Origin: a virus
Strand: one strand, 5' to 3'
Virus record (IMG/VR): IMGVR_UViG_3300037598_000078
Span: 1-29,546 of that record
Length of the DNA: 29,546 nucleotides
Part shown: one piece after another, positions 8,189 to 17,500 of the stretch
Position numbering within the stretch: the first letter of the stretch is position 1
Layout of the letters: each line of letters opens with the position of its first letter
Notes under the pieces: generated by a model
Database searches by the model: none
What the model saw: only the letters and a program-made list of their open reading frames with translations
Told to the model about the DNA's origin: nothing
Position numbers and translations under genes: made by a program

Positions 8189-8198
8189 GGATTGAGCC

Positions 8199-9677
8199 AT
8201 GACAACAAGTATTGATAAAATTCAGTTGGTGGCTGATGCAGCCACTAAGGTTCCTGATGTTGCACGGTTGACATCACAAAGTCTGCCGGGTACTGGTGTC
8301 TTCGATGTCCTGATGAATACCAATAAACTTCATTTACTGGAAGAGTATAAAGCAGGACGGATTACTGGTGAGGAATACACCACGGTATATCTGGGTATGC
8401 TTAATAGTGTAATGCAGGCCTCAGTTCAGTTCCTTTTAAACTTCCAACAGGAGGAAAAGATACAGGCTGAGATTGCCTTGGTTAGACAGAAGACAGTTAC
8501 CGAGTTGGCTAATACTGACAATACCATCCCACTGGGTCTTGGCTTCAATGGTGATACCACTGTTGAGGGTCTGGTTGCTCTCCAGAAAGAGAAGCTAGAG
8601 TTAGAGAAGACTTTGGCTGCATCAGAAATCAAGAAAGCGGATGCTGAGCAGTTATTACTGAGATATAAGGGAACAACAGAAGTCGCGCAAACGATGGACG
8701 AAGTGCCATCTTTATACGATATTTCAGGTAATCTTTTATCTATAGATACTATGGGTGTCAATATACCTGTAGCTGGGCTTGTTAAAAGTACAAAAGATAA
8801 GGCTAAAGCTGAGCAGGTGCTTTTAGCTTATAAGGGAACAACAGAAGTCGCACAAACGATGAATGAAGTACCTGCTGTACATGACGCTATAGGTAACCTC
8901 TTACCGGTAGGGACTTTGGGTGTACCCTATCCTGTAAGTGGGCTTGTTAAAGACACAAGAGATAAGTTAAAAGCAGAGCAGGTACTTTTAGCTTATAAAG
9001 GCGCTACAGAAGTTGCCCAGACAATGGACGAAGTGCCTGCTCTCCATGATCTTTCGGGTAACCTCTTGTCAGTAGGGACTTTGGGTGTACCCTATCCTGT
9101 AAACGGACTTGTTAAAAGTACAAAAGATAAGTTAAAAGCAGAGCAACTATTAATACGGTATAAAGGCACTACAGAAGTTGCCCAGACAATGGACGAAGTA
9201 CCTGCTCTCCATGATCTTTCGGGTAACCTTTTACCGGTAGATACTATGGGTATACCATATCCTGTAAGTGGGCTTGTTAAAAGTGCGAAAGATAAGACTA
9301 AAGCTGAGCAACTATTACTGAGATATAAAGGCACTACAGAAGTCGCACAAACGATGGACGAGGTACCTTCTCTCCATGATCTAAGTGGGGTTCTGCAACC
9401 TGTCGGCAGTATGGGTGTACCATATCCTGTAAGTGGTGTAATCGGTAAACAGAAAAACCTTTTTGAAGCACAGACTAATGGGTTTGCCCGGGATGCTGAA
9501 CAGAAGGCAGCTAAGATTCTTACAGAGGCTTGGTCTATTGATGCCGCATCTGGTGATGCCAAGAGAACCGCATCATCATATGTAGATTTAGAGGGTGTCA
9601 CACATGTGGGCAACGCTTTGGATGATCCGTCATTAGGTTCTGTAATTGCCATACTGAAGGCAGGTGTGACAGTCTAA
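8199..9677 (+). CDS. Virion protein with five 55-residue repeats
   Basis: A 492-residue, mainly helical protein. The N-terminal ~145 residues (GTGVFDVLMNTNKLHLLEEY, AGRITGEEYTTVYLGMLNSVMQ) and the C-terminal ~70 (QTNGFARDAEQKAAKILTEAW) look like conserved flanks of a podovirus structural protein family. Residues 149-423 between them are five repeats of exactly 55 residues, each with AEQ-(L/V)-L, YKG-(T/A)-TEVAQTM-(D/N)-EVP, a short (H/Y)D turn and VPYPV-x-GLVK. Each repeat probably forms a long helix plus a beta-like loop, giving an extended rod. No signal peptide or membrane segment. Its place between capsid-associated and ejection-type genes suggests an internal or tail-connecting structural protein. 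It starts behind AAGGA 10 bases after the previous stop. Function unproven. Confidence 0.6.
   Translation: MTTSIDKIQLVADAATKVPDVARLTSQSLPGTGVFDVLMNTNKLHLLEEYKAGRITGEEYTTVYLGMLNSVMQASVQFLLNFQQEEKIQAEIALVRQKTVTELANTDNTIPLGLGFNGDTTVEGLVALQKEKLELEKTLAASEIKKADAEQLLLRYKGTTEVAQTMDEVPSLYDISGNLLSIDTMGVNIPVAGLVKSTKDKAKAEQVLLAYKGTTEVAQTMNEVPAVHDAIGNLLPVGTLGVPYPVSGLVKDTRDKLKAEQVLLAYKGATEVAQTMDEVPALHDLSGNLLSVGTLGVPYPVNGLVKSTKDKLKAEQLLIRYKGTTEVAQTMDEVPALHDLSGNLLPVDTMGIPYPVSGLVKSAKDKTKAEQLLLRYKGTTEVAQTMDEVPSLHDLSGVLQPVGSMGVPYPVSGVIGKQKNLFEAQTNGFARDAEQKAAKILTEAWSIDAASGDAKRTASSYVDLEGVTHVGNALDDPSLGSVIAILKAGVTV
8643..9467 (+). repeat. Five in-frame 165-bp tandem repeats
   Basis: Units begin at 8643, 8808, 8973, 9138 and 9303, each exactly 165 bp. 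The units keep long identical DNA stretches, including at synonymous positions (for example acagaagt-cgc-caaacgatg variants and gggtgtaccctatcctgtaa shared by neighbouring units), which points to recent duplication or gene conversion rather than old divergence. The first unit differs most, in its second half. Confidence 0.93.
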
Positions 9678-9685
9678 ATAATAAT

Positions 9686-9710
9686 GGGGGGTCAGATGAT
9701 CCCCCTTTCT
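9686..9710 (+). terminator. Hairpin with short T-tract, possible attenuating terminator
   Basis: GGGGGGTC (9686-9693) pairs with GATCCCCC (9698-9705), eight pairs including one G-T, around the loop AGAT, followed by TTTCTC. It lies in the 46-base gap between the repeat protein and the 780-residue gene. The T-run is short, so partial termination is more likely than a full stop: it would lower expression of the downstream ejection proteins relative to head proteins. Confidence 0.6.
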
Positions 9711-9723
9711 CAATGGAGTAAAC

Positions 9724-12066
9724 ATGGGTTTTTTCAGCCGTAAAACAAGGGTCTATGTTTCTTCTACGGCTTACCAGTTAGGGGAAACAGATCCGGACGC
9801 AGTAGCCACGAACACGCTCCTGGCTATCTATTCACAAACACCTATCAGTGCCGTGCTTAAAAACATGGTACTTTCTGGTATGTCTAATAAAGTTAAATTA
9901 GCTCGCAAATACGCCAAAGAAACGTACACTTTAGGACTACCTTCAGGTAATTTTAAGGCTGCTGTGGAAGTGGCCGATTCTACAATGGCTACAGTTATTG
10001 CTACTGATATCGGTTATCCTTTAGGAGTGGTAGTGGATCATACTACTGTTGAGCCTCTTATACCTTATCACTTGGTACGTGATTACCTCTACAACACTCG
10101 TGGTTGGGATGAGGTAAAAAACACTATTAGTGTCCTACCACCTGCTACATTACCCACTGGACCTGCTCCTGACAAACCCACCTCATACACATGCGTACTG
10201 ACTGATTTTGTGCCCAATGCCGCTGGTACAGTAGCGACCATCACGTATACTGTAACCTGCTGGCAGGATAGCTTTACTAATAACTATATTGGTTCATTCC
10301 CGACTGGTAGGGGTGATATACTAACAGCACAGTATAGGTGGGGTTGGTCCCCTGGAATCTTCGCAACTCTGGAAGTGACCGAATCCTTTACACTACCCAT
10401 TGGTTATATCATAGGTAAAGAGCACTATATTGTGCGTTATAAGAAGATAACTACTGATGGTTTTGATCCTACTATGCGTACCTGGTACTATGCTGTCGGA
10501 AATAAAACCTATCCGGTATTGGATAATGCAATAGATGTTCCGGATGCCTTCTCGGGATTACCTGTCATACCCATACGGTATGACAATGTGGATCTGTGTT
10601 CCGTAGCTAAGCAAGATACTGACTTATACAAGACCAGTAAAGTGTTACTGGATAAGCTGGGTATAAATATCCTTGACATTGCTGACGCAATCAATACTAA
10701 TGAGAGTAGTCCTGATATTGATCATGCCTATGTCATGTTTGGTATTGATATGCAGACAGTGGAGCAGAGTAGTATTACCTACTTGGTTCACTTCTTTGAT
10801 AAACTTGCTGATAAGGCAATTCAGTCAGGTATCGTTGACCGATCACAAATCGCTACAGCAAAGGCTGTTCTACAAAAGAAGATAATTTATCATAAAGACT
10901 CCTACACAATTATTAACCAACATGTTGTAGATACGGAATCAGTCTCTCTGGTCGAGCATGGCCTGGACATCAGGGTGTCATATAATTGGATCATATCTGA
11001 ATTACGGGTAGGTAACATTGGAACTGTTGAGAAGCCAGCTAAGGAGGGTTTTGCCACCAAAGATTATGTTCGTCAAGGATTATCAAATGATTATGTAAGA
11101 ACAAATATGTTTGCTTTTAATAGGAGTAAGTGGGATAAGTCCAGACTTATTTTGAAACTACAGATTACTGATAATATTTACCAGTATGTAGAGGTTGAGG
11201 GTTTACAGCAGTCAAATCTTATTTACCAGAATAAGAGTGTATACACCACACTCACGAATGTGATAGACGATCCTGATGAGCACAATCTGATCATACCTGT
11301 TGATTATAATATTGCTATGAATCTCGGTATATTAAAGAGAAACGCCTTGTACGAGGAATCGCTACAACTGGTGATGAACAGTGTTAAGTTTGTAAAGGAG
11401 AAATGGTATCAAACTGGTTGGTTTAGGGTAGTATCTTTTATCGTTATGGCCATTATCATCTACCTCAGTTGGGGTACTTTAAGCCCTGCTATTGCAGGAG
11501 CCTTTGCCAGTTTACAGGCCTTTGTTCAGTTTGTGGTTATGTCGATCATACTTGGTGCAGCTATGAAAGCAGGCTTCTCCTGGTTAGCATCACAAATCGG
11601 TGCAGAGTGGATGGCGATCATTGGAGTTGCGGTTGCAGCAATTTCAATTTACATGGGTCAAGCACACCCAATGGCCCATTCAGTAGGTACAGCTCAGATG
11701 TGCCTGAAGATGTCTATAAGTTTGATCGAAGCAGGTACAATAGAACTACAGAATGAGATCGAGGATATCGGGCAAGAGTACGATCAATTCCTATTAACTT
11801 CCTCAGAGCAGGTGGAGAAACTGCAAGCTGCTCAGGAGTTGTTAATAGTTGATCCATTAGGGGGAGATCTCCTCTATGCCCAGACAAATCGTTTTAATCC
11901 ACATCCATTAAGTGGGAGTCCTGAAATGTTTTATGCCTTGACTATCCATACTGGTAATATAGGTACGGTGGTGTTAGATATCATTCCCCAGTATCATACC
12001 ATTGCACTAACTCTCCCTACAGTTGAGGAATCGACAGGGCTACAAAATTATGGTATGACTGTATAA
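9724..12066 (+). CDS. Large virion protein with three hydrophobic segments, putative ejection protein
   Basis: A 780-residue protein. The start GFFSRKTRVYVSSTAYQLG resembles the beginning of a structural protein found in several large podoviruses (basic patch, then YVSS and a Tyr-Leu/Asn motif). The first ~550 residues look globular and beta-rich. Residues about 567-586, 590-620 and 629-645 are strongly hydrophobic (for example VVSFIVMAIIIYLSW and WMAIIGVAVAAISIYMG), followed by a helical, charged stretch and a beta-type end. Without a signal peptide, such internal hydrophobic helices in a late phage gene suggest a protein that enters or spans the host membrane during DNA ejection. It lies in the gene block ending with the virion RNA polymerase. 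GGAG precedes the ATG. Function inferred, family uncertain. Confidence 0.58.
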   Translation: MGFFSRKTRVYVSSTAYQLGETDPDAVATNTLLAIYSQTPISAVLKNMVLSGMSNKVKLARKYAKETYTLGLPSGNFKAAVEVADSTMATVIATDIGYPLGVVVDHTTVEPLIPYHLVRDYLYNTRGWDEVKNTISVLPPATLPTGPAPDKPTSYTCVLTDFVPNAAGTVATITYTVTCWQDSFTNNYIGSFPTGRGDILTAQYRWGWSPGIFATLEVTESFTLPIGYIIGKEHYIVRYKKITTDGFDPTMRTWYYAVGNKTYPVLDNAIDVPDAFSGLPVIPIRYDNVDLCSVAKQDTDLYKTSKVLLDKLGINILDIADAINTNESSPDIDHAYVMFGIDMQTVEQSSITYLVHFFDKLADKAIQSGIVDRSQIATAKAVLQKKIIYHKDSYTIINQHVVDTESVSLVEHGLDIRVSYNWIISELRVGNIGTVEKPAKEGFATKDYVRQGLSNDYVRTNMFAFNRSKWDKSRLILKLQITDNIYQYVEVEGLQQSNLIYQNKSVYTTLTNVIDDPDEHNLIIPVDYNIAMNLGILKRNALYEESLQLVMNSVKFVKEKWYQTGWFRVVSFIVMAIIIYLSWGTLSPAIAGAFASLQAFVQFVVMSIILGAAMKAGFSWLASQIGAEWMAIIGVAVAAISIYMGQAHPMAHSVGTAQMCLKMSISLIEAGTIELQNEIEDIGQEYDQFLLTSSEQVEKLQAAQELLIVDPLGGDLLYAQTNRFNPHPLSGSPEMFYALTIHTGNIGTVVLDIIPQYHTIALTLPTVEESTGLQNYGMTV

Positions 12067-12075
12067 ACCTTAGAA

Positions 12076-12096
12076 ATGTCTTTCGCATAAAGGCAT
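12076..12096 (+). other. Small intergenic hairpin
   Basis: ATGTCTTT (12076-12083) can pair with AAAGGCAT (12089-12096) around CGCAT, eight pairs with one G-T. No T-run follows, so it is not a standard terminator; it could stabilise or mark an RNA end between the 780- and 117-residue genes. The remaining 73-base gap holds nothing else convincing. Confidence 0.3.
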
Positions 12097-12139
12097 AACA
12101 ATATACAATGGAAAAAACTTTAATAGAGGGGTGACAATT

Positions 12140-12493
12140 ATGGGTATATTTGATTTCTTACAGGACAAACCAATGGATAGTGGTACTTGGTTGACCAAGA
12201 CAGACCCTAATACTGGTATGAGTAAACAGGGTTGGGGTAACTTCGGTCTTAGTGCTTTGCTGGCTGGTGCTGGTATGTACCTGGGTAATAGGCAATTGGG
12301 TTTGGCAAAGGATCAGTTTGCTGAAGCCAAGCGTCAGTTCGGTAAGAACTTTGGTGCACAGGTTCAGAACTACAATACGAATATCAGAGACAGACAAGAC
12401 AGGCGGTACTCTGGTGCTGGCGGTGATCGTGTAGCCTCTAACCCATATCAGAAAACAGACGAGTATATGGCCCAAAATAGGATGGTAGGTTAA
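12140..12493 (+). CDS. Small virion-associated protein (N4 gp52 position)
   Basis: 117 residues from the ATG at 12140. An upstream GTG at 12131 is in frame but touches the AGAGGGG ribosome binding site; the ATG stands at a normal distance from it, so it is preferred. The protein has a glycine-rich hydrophobic stretch (FGLSALLAGAGMYLGNRQLG), then a charged amphipathic helix (LAKDQFAEAKRQFGKNF) and a basic Arg/Asp-rich tail. Small proteins of this layout precede internal virion proteins in many podoviruses and may coat or insert with them. Its stop overlaps the next start (TAATG), implying translational coupling. No enzymatic motif. Confidence 0.62.
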   Translation: MGIFDFLQDKPMDSGTWLTKTDPNTGMSKQGWGNFGLSALLAGAGMYLGNRQLGLAKDQFAEAKRQFGKNFGAQVQNYNTNIRDRQDRRYSGAGGDRVASNPYQKTDEYMAQNRMVG

Positions 12494-14490
12494 TGGCAAC
12501 CCCAATTACATGGAAGAATGTCGGAGCAACCATAAGCGGTGACGCTGCCGGTGAGACTATGGAAGGCGGTGTAAAAACCGCCATGGGTGCATTTGATCCC
12601 TTACAACGATTGCGTAGAGAAGCCCAAGACATCTCTGATCAGAACTATGAGCAGGGTGGTGTGAATCTGAACCTTGAGGAGCAGGCACGACAGAAAGCTG
12701 GCTCCCTCTTAGAATATAATCAGATGAAGGCATCAGGGCAATTCGATGATGCTGCAGCCAAAGAAAGGCTTGGTGTCAGGTATGATCCTGTAGCAGCCGA
12801 AGCAGCAAGGACAAAGCAACAGGCTGATCTCCGGACTACTGCTTCCGGAGAGGCTATGGCTGCTGGTGAAACTGCTGGTGATGAGGCCAGTTCTTCTCTT
12901 GCTGGAACACAGGCTTATGAAGCTAAACTCAGAGAGTTGGGTGCGTCTGAAGAGTATATTAAATCCTCGGCAGCTAATTATATGAAAGATGATGTTGTCA
13001 ATCAGGCCCAGTACAAAGCAGAGACTGAGAAAGTTACCGATGAGGTAATGAGGGGAAAAAAGTTTGGTAGTAACGCTGAGATTGAAGAATACATTGCTGA
13101 ACAGAAAGGTATTCATGGCAACTCCTTTGACGGTAACCGTGCCAGATCCCAAGCTCAGAGTTTAATGAAGGGCGGGTTTGATGATGAGGTCAGAGATGAG
13201 GCTAAGCTTAAAAAGGTCAGGACAAAGGCACTTGATCAAGTTGCTGGTAAAATCATGACAGATGTCACTGCTGGTAAAAGCTTAGATGAGATTAAACAAT
13301 ACATTGCTACTTTGCCTGAAGATCAGCGAGAAGATGCATATGCAAGAGCACAAGCCATTGAGTCATCAATTAACAGTATGACTGCAACTGAAAAGATTGA
13401 TCATCAATTTGCTGTTAAGCAGATTACACATATGGGTATCGACCTTAAAGAAAGGCAAGCCAGCGAATTGGGTATTCTTGATGCCCAAATTGAGGCTCTT
13501 GATTTGGCCCCATCTCCAGAAATCCAAGGTGCAGTAGCCAAACTCAATGCAACTATGGGAGTAGGCTCAGGTGTAGAGGCCACGTATGAGAAAGGACTTG
13601 CTGCTGGCATAGTAAATGCTTTGTGGGCTGGTCCTGATATGCAGACAGGTACTAAAGTTGGTGATACAGTCAGAATCAGATTGGACCGTTTACTACTGGA
13701 TGGTGGTCTAACTCGTGATGAGGCAGCCGGTATCATTTTTACTGCTGAACAATTTGCTCGCCGAAGCGGTGGTGCAGGTACAATGAAGTTTGACAACAAA
13801 ACCTTTGAGGCTATGGTCAGTAAGATGAACAGGGATGTTCTTGCCGCTAAAAAGTTAAAGGTACAACGTGCTTCTAAACAGTCAGAGCATATGCTACAGA
13901 ATTCAGGTTTCCGCACTGCTGCTGCTGCATGGGAACGTGATTCTGCAAAGAGTCTACTCGGAAGTGGTAAAACCAAAGTTCAACCATTTGGGTTTACTGT
14001 CAACCCGAGTAAGGGTAAGACACCCGAGACTGATGTAAATACTGAGGCTGGGAAAGTCATTGAAGGTGTTGGCGGTAAAGGGAAGACTACTATAGTTGCT
14101 GCTGCTGGGCAAACTGTTGACCCACCACAAACAGCTATAGCCAACCGAGCTGCAGAGATAAAACTACTGAAGTCAGTAAAAAATGTAACTGAAAACGAGG
14201 TAAAGAATACTCCTAATATTTTAAACTCTATTAAGGCACAAGATAATATATTGAAAGCACTGGGCACCACTCTTGAGAGAGATATTGTCAAAACTGAAGA
14301 AGACCAGGTTAAAGTAAAAGAAGCTATTGATAAAATAAAGGCTTCTTGGGCAAAACAAAGAGAAGCCAGTAAAGCTAAACATAGGCAAGCACAGTTATCC
14401 GAAGCTGAATACACAAAAGCCATGATGGGTACGATAACTAAAGCTTTACGGAGTTCTGGTATATCCGACTATGTACATGGTAAACAATAA
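12493..14490 (+). CDS. Helical internal virion protein, putative ejection protein (N4 gp51 position)
   Basis: A 665-residue protein rich in Ala, Lys, Glu and Gln, with long predicted helices throughout and a coiled-coil-like C-terminal third (residues about 540-650). There is no signal peptide, membrane helix or recognisable catalytic site. The middle part contains an Ala/Gly-rich stretch with LDRLLLDGGLTRDEAAGIIF, reminiscent of helical bundles in podovirus internal core proteins. It starts at the TAATG overlap with the previous gene and lies directly upstream of the virion RNA polymerase gene. In podoviruses, proteins in this position are packaged in the head and leave with the DNA. Role inferred from composition and order. 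Confidence 0.55.
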   Translation: MATPITWKNVGATISGDAAGETMEGGVKTAMGAFDPLQRLRREAQDISDQNYEQGGVNLNLEEQARQKAGSLLEYNQMKASGQFDDAAAKERLGVRYDPVAAEAARTKQQADLRTTASGEAMAAGETAGDEASSSLAGTQAYEAKLRELGASEEYIKSSAANYMKDDVVNQAQYKAETEKVTDEVMRGKKFGSNAEIEEYIAEQKGIHGNSFDGNRARSQAQSLMKGGFDDEVRDEAKLKKVRTKALDQVAGKIMTDVTAGKSLDEIKQYIATLPEDQREDAYARAQAIESSINSMTATEKIDHQFAVKQITHMGIDLKERQASELGILDAQIEALDLAPSPEIQGAVAKLNATMGVGSGVEATYEKGLAAGIVNALWAGPDMQTGTKVGDTVRIRLDRLLLDGGLTRDEAAGIIFTAEQFARRSGGAGTMKFDNKTFEAMVSKMNRDVLAAKKLKVQRASKQSEHMLQNSGFRTAAAAWERDSAKSLLGSGKTKVQPFGFTVNPSKGKTPETDVNTEAGKVIEGVGGKGKTTIVAAAGQTVDPPQTAIANRAAEIKLLKSVKNVTENEVKNTPNILNSIKAQDNILKALGTTLERDIVKTEEDQVKVKEAIDKIKASWAKQREASKAKHRQAQLSEAEYTKAMMGTITKALRSSGISDYVHGKQ

Positions 14491-14549
14491 TCCTTTGTCT
14501 TTTACCAAATTTGGGTTATACCTTGCTTAAATAATTTAATAGGAGAGCT

Positions 14550-17500
14550 ATGCCAATTACTTTACAAGAACTGAAAGATTCCCCAGCATACAAAGGAACT
14601 GATCAGTTATCACAGCAACGGGCTGAGGAAGCCGTAACCGGCTCAGCATGGGAAGCAAATGTTGTAGATACTGGTTATGCGGGTGCAACTGAACAAGAAA
14701 GGGTTGATATTGAGTCTACTTTTGATATCAAACACCCTTTAGGGCCAAATATCCGGGTTGCACAAAAGGGCAGAGAAAAGTCCTTTAGTGAGAACCTGGG
14801 CGGGGCACTTGTTGAGAGTGGTTATATGGTAAAAGATGCCATGACTGTGGCCTTGGATGCCGGTATGGATAGTAAACAGACTGCTGTCACGTTGGCTGCT
14901 GCTGCTAAACGGAAAAAGTTAAACTATATACCCAGTGAATCAGAATCGGTTAATGAGTTATTGGGTAAAACAACCAGGGAATATGATGAGGCTGAGGGGT
15001 TTACGGAAACAGGTAAAGTAGTATTTTCTGCGGTTCTTGGTGGGTTAAAGGAGATTGTTGATAATCCTGCAGGTATTCTGCTTCTCGGTGCCCAGTCCCT
15101 GGGATTTGCTGCTCCTTCTATGGCAGGTGCATTGGCAGGATCAGCAGTGGGTGGTATTCCTGGCGGTGTTACTGGTGCGTTCATTGGAGCATTAGGGCCT
15201 GAAGCTGGTGCCAGGTTTGAAGAAGAGGTCACAAAAGAGTTAAATAAGAGGAGGCTCCTACCTACTGTAGAAAACATAATGTCCTTACAGCAAGATGAGA
15301 CATGGCTGGCTATGGCCACCAAGAAGGCACATCTCAAAGCTGTCGGTACTGCGTTGTCTGATGCTCTTATGGGTCCCATGATTGGTAGGAGTGCAACTGC
15401 CCCTTTTCGACAAGGACAGAAAGAAGCCAGAAAAGCATTGATGGGTGCTGGTCAAGATGTCACCAGGGAAGCAGTTGATGCTTTGGCACCTCGATTCATG
15501 AAACCACGTTCCTTCTCAGCAACTCTGGGTAGTAAAGCCAAAACATATGCTCAGCAGATTGGATCCGAAGTGGTCAGTGAAGGTATAGGTCAATTAGCTG
15601 CTGGAGATAGTTTAGATGCTGGTAACCTTTTAGGTGAGGCACTGGGTGCAGTTGGAGCAGGTCCTATTATGACTGCTGTTGATAAGGCAGCATATGGAAC
15701 CAAGTCTTCAGTAAAGACAGCCGGTAGTATCAAGAAAGCTTTATCACCTGAAGGTAAGGCAGCCCGAGCAGAAAAGAAAGTCAATAAAGCACTCAGTACT
15801 CCAGAGACGACATTTGGTTACAAGGACAAGGTATCCACGGTTGCTGAATCCGGTGATGCTTCTACGTACAATGATCCAAGTAAATCAACTTATTCCCCAG
15901 GTATTGAGATAGCAGCTCTTAAAGAGAAGAATATGGAGGAAGGCGTAACCACTGCTGAGCAGGCTGACACTTATGAGCAGGCCAGTGTAGCCTATGATAA
16001 AATGTATGATCAGATGACTTCCTTAGATGAGGAGATTACTGCCCTTGTTGCTAAAGAGACTCCGACCAAGGAAGAGATGGATAGGTTGGATACTGCTATG
16101 GGTAAACTGGATTCCCTTGAGATTCTTCAGCCTAAAGTAAAAACCATGCTGGAAAGTATGAAAGCTGATAAGACCAAAGCTCCAGAGTTGATGGAACAGC
16201 TCCGGACTATGATGAAGGATAGTAATGATGAAGGTGCAATAAATACTGTAAAAGAGATATTCGGTTCCCATGGTGGAGCATTCCTTTCTGAATCTGACAG
16301 TATTGCCCTTGATGACATAATAGGTAAATCTGCTACTACCCCAGAAACAAAAACAGTACTTGAGCAGGTTAAAGCATATGTCAATACCAAGACTGTTGCT
16401 GAGAAAGCCCAAGGTAAGAAGATGGAACAAGTTTCCCGGGATATCAAAGAAGGTGGTATTGACTTTGTTGGTACTGATGACCATCTCCAAGGTATTGCTG
16501 CTGCAAGTACCCCCAGGGTAGCAAGCAATAGACTTGCTAAATTAAAGAAACATGTTGATGCTGTACAGCTTAAGGCTGACACATTCCAAAGTGTTTATGA
16601 GACTGCCCAGGGCGCACCAGAGAATTCGGCTGCCCAGGCACAGATGGATAAGTATAATAAAGAACGAGTAGAGCCTTATAATATTCATACTGGTTCAGGT
16701 AGATTAGTTGAACAAATAATTAATGATGCTAAAGTAGTCCAAGCTGCTATGGCTCTTGGTAATACATTGGTTCATGGGCCTTCTTCGACAGAGATAGCCG
16801 CAAAGCAGGATTCTCCTCCTGTACAGTCCGGCACTCAAATTCCTGTTACATCAAAACCTGCCGGGACTGAGCAGGTTGATGGGGATGCTCCTTCCACTCC
16901 CAAACAATCGGGAGCTGGGACGGGTCAGTCTAAAGCAGATACTCTTGAAGATCTGTATGTCGATCCTGCTGCTGAAATCAATGAAGAGGATTATATCGAT
17001 TCTCCTCTCCCTCCCACTCCCGAGGACCAAGAGGCAGAGTCTCTCACTCCTGTGGCGCAGGCGCAGCCGAGCACTCAGGATGAGGTAGACGTAGCCGATG
17101 GTCCGGCAGCAAATACTATTTTAGCTAAAAGCACTCCATTTGTTGTAGCCAAAAAACTTAAGAAAAACGTAAACTTGATGCTACAGCATTTCCCTGTACT
17201 CTTGGATCAATTCCGTGAAAATATACTATCCAAGACACAAGGGATCTTCACTAAAAAGAATCCTTATGATGAAAATGCTCAGGTACTGGCTGAGTCTATT
17301 AACCGGTTTGGTCGTAAGTTTGAGGCCAACCATAACCAGATATTTAAAGCAAAGATTTTAGAAGGGGTTATCTATAACCAAAAAGGGAAGAGACTCTCCC
17401 CTCAAGAAGCAGATAACCTACTTTTGAACAAAGGTATCGCCTATACAAAGGGACGTAAGGAACTTACCCAGGAACAGTTCCAAAAGAAGATGGATACCCG

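Noticed and set aside
8643-9467. CRISPR-like array
   Set aside because: The repeats are coding, in frame, contiguous and 165 bp long without spacers.
9092-9652. Long minus-strand open frames opposite the repeat gene and elsewhere (for example 868-1293, 5479-6084, 13404-13976, 24413-24991)
   Set aside because: They lie entirely or mostly opposite clear genes and have compositions explained by the codon bias of the + strand; no minus-strand gene is convincing.
12131-12139. GTG start for the 117-residue gene
   Set aside because: It directly abuts the AGAGGGG site; the ATG at 12140 has normal spacing.
14495-14522. Promoter before the virion polymerase gene (TTGTCT and TATACC, 16-base spacing)
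   Set aside because: Both hexamers match only 4 of 6 and the short gap contains no other signal; too weak to list.
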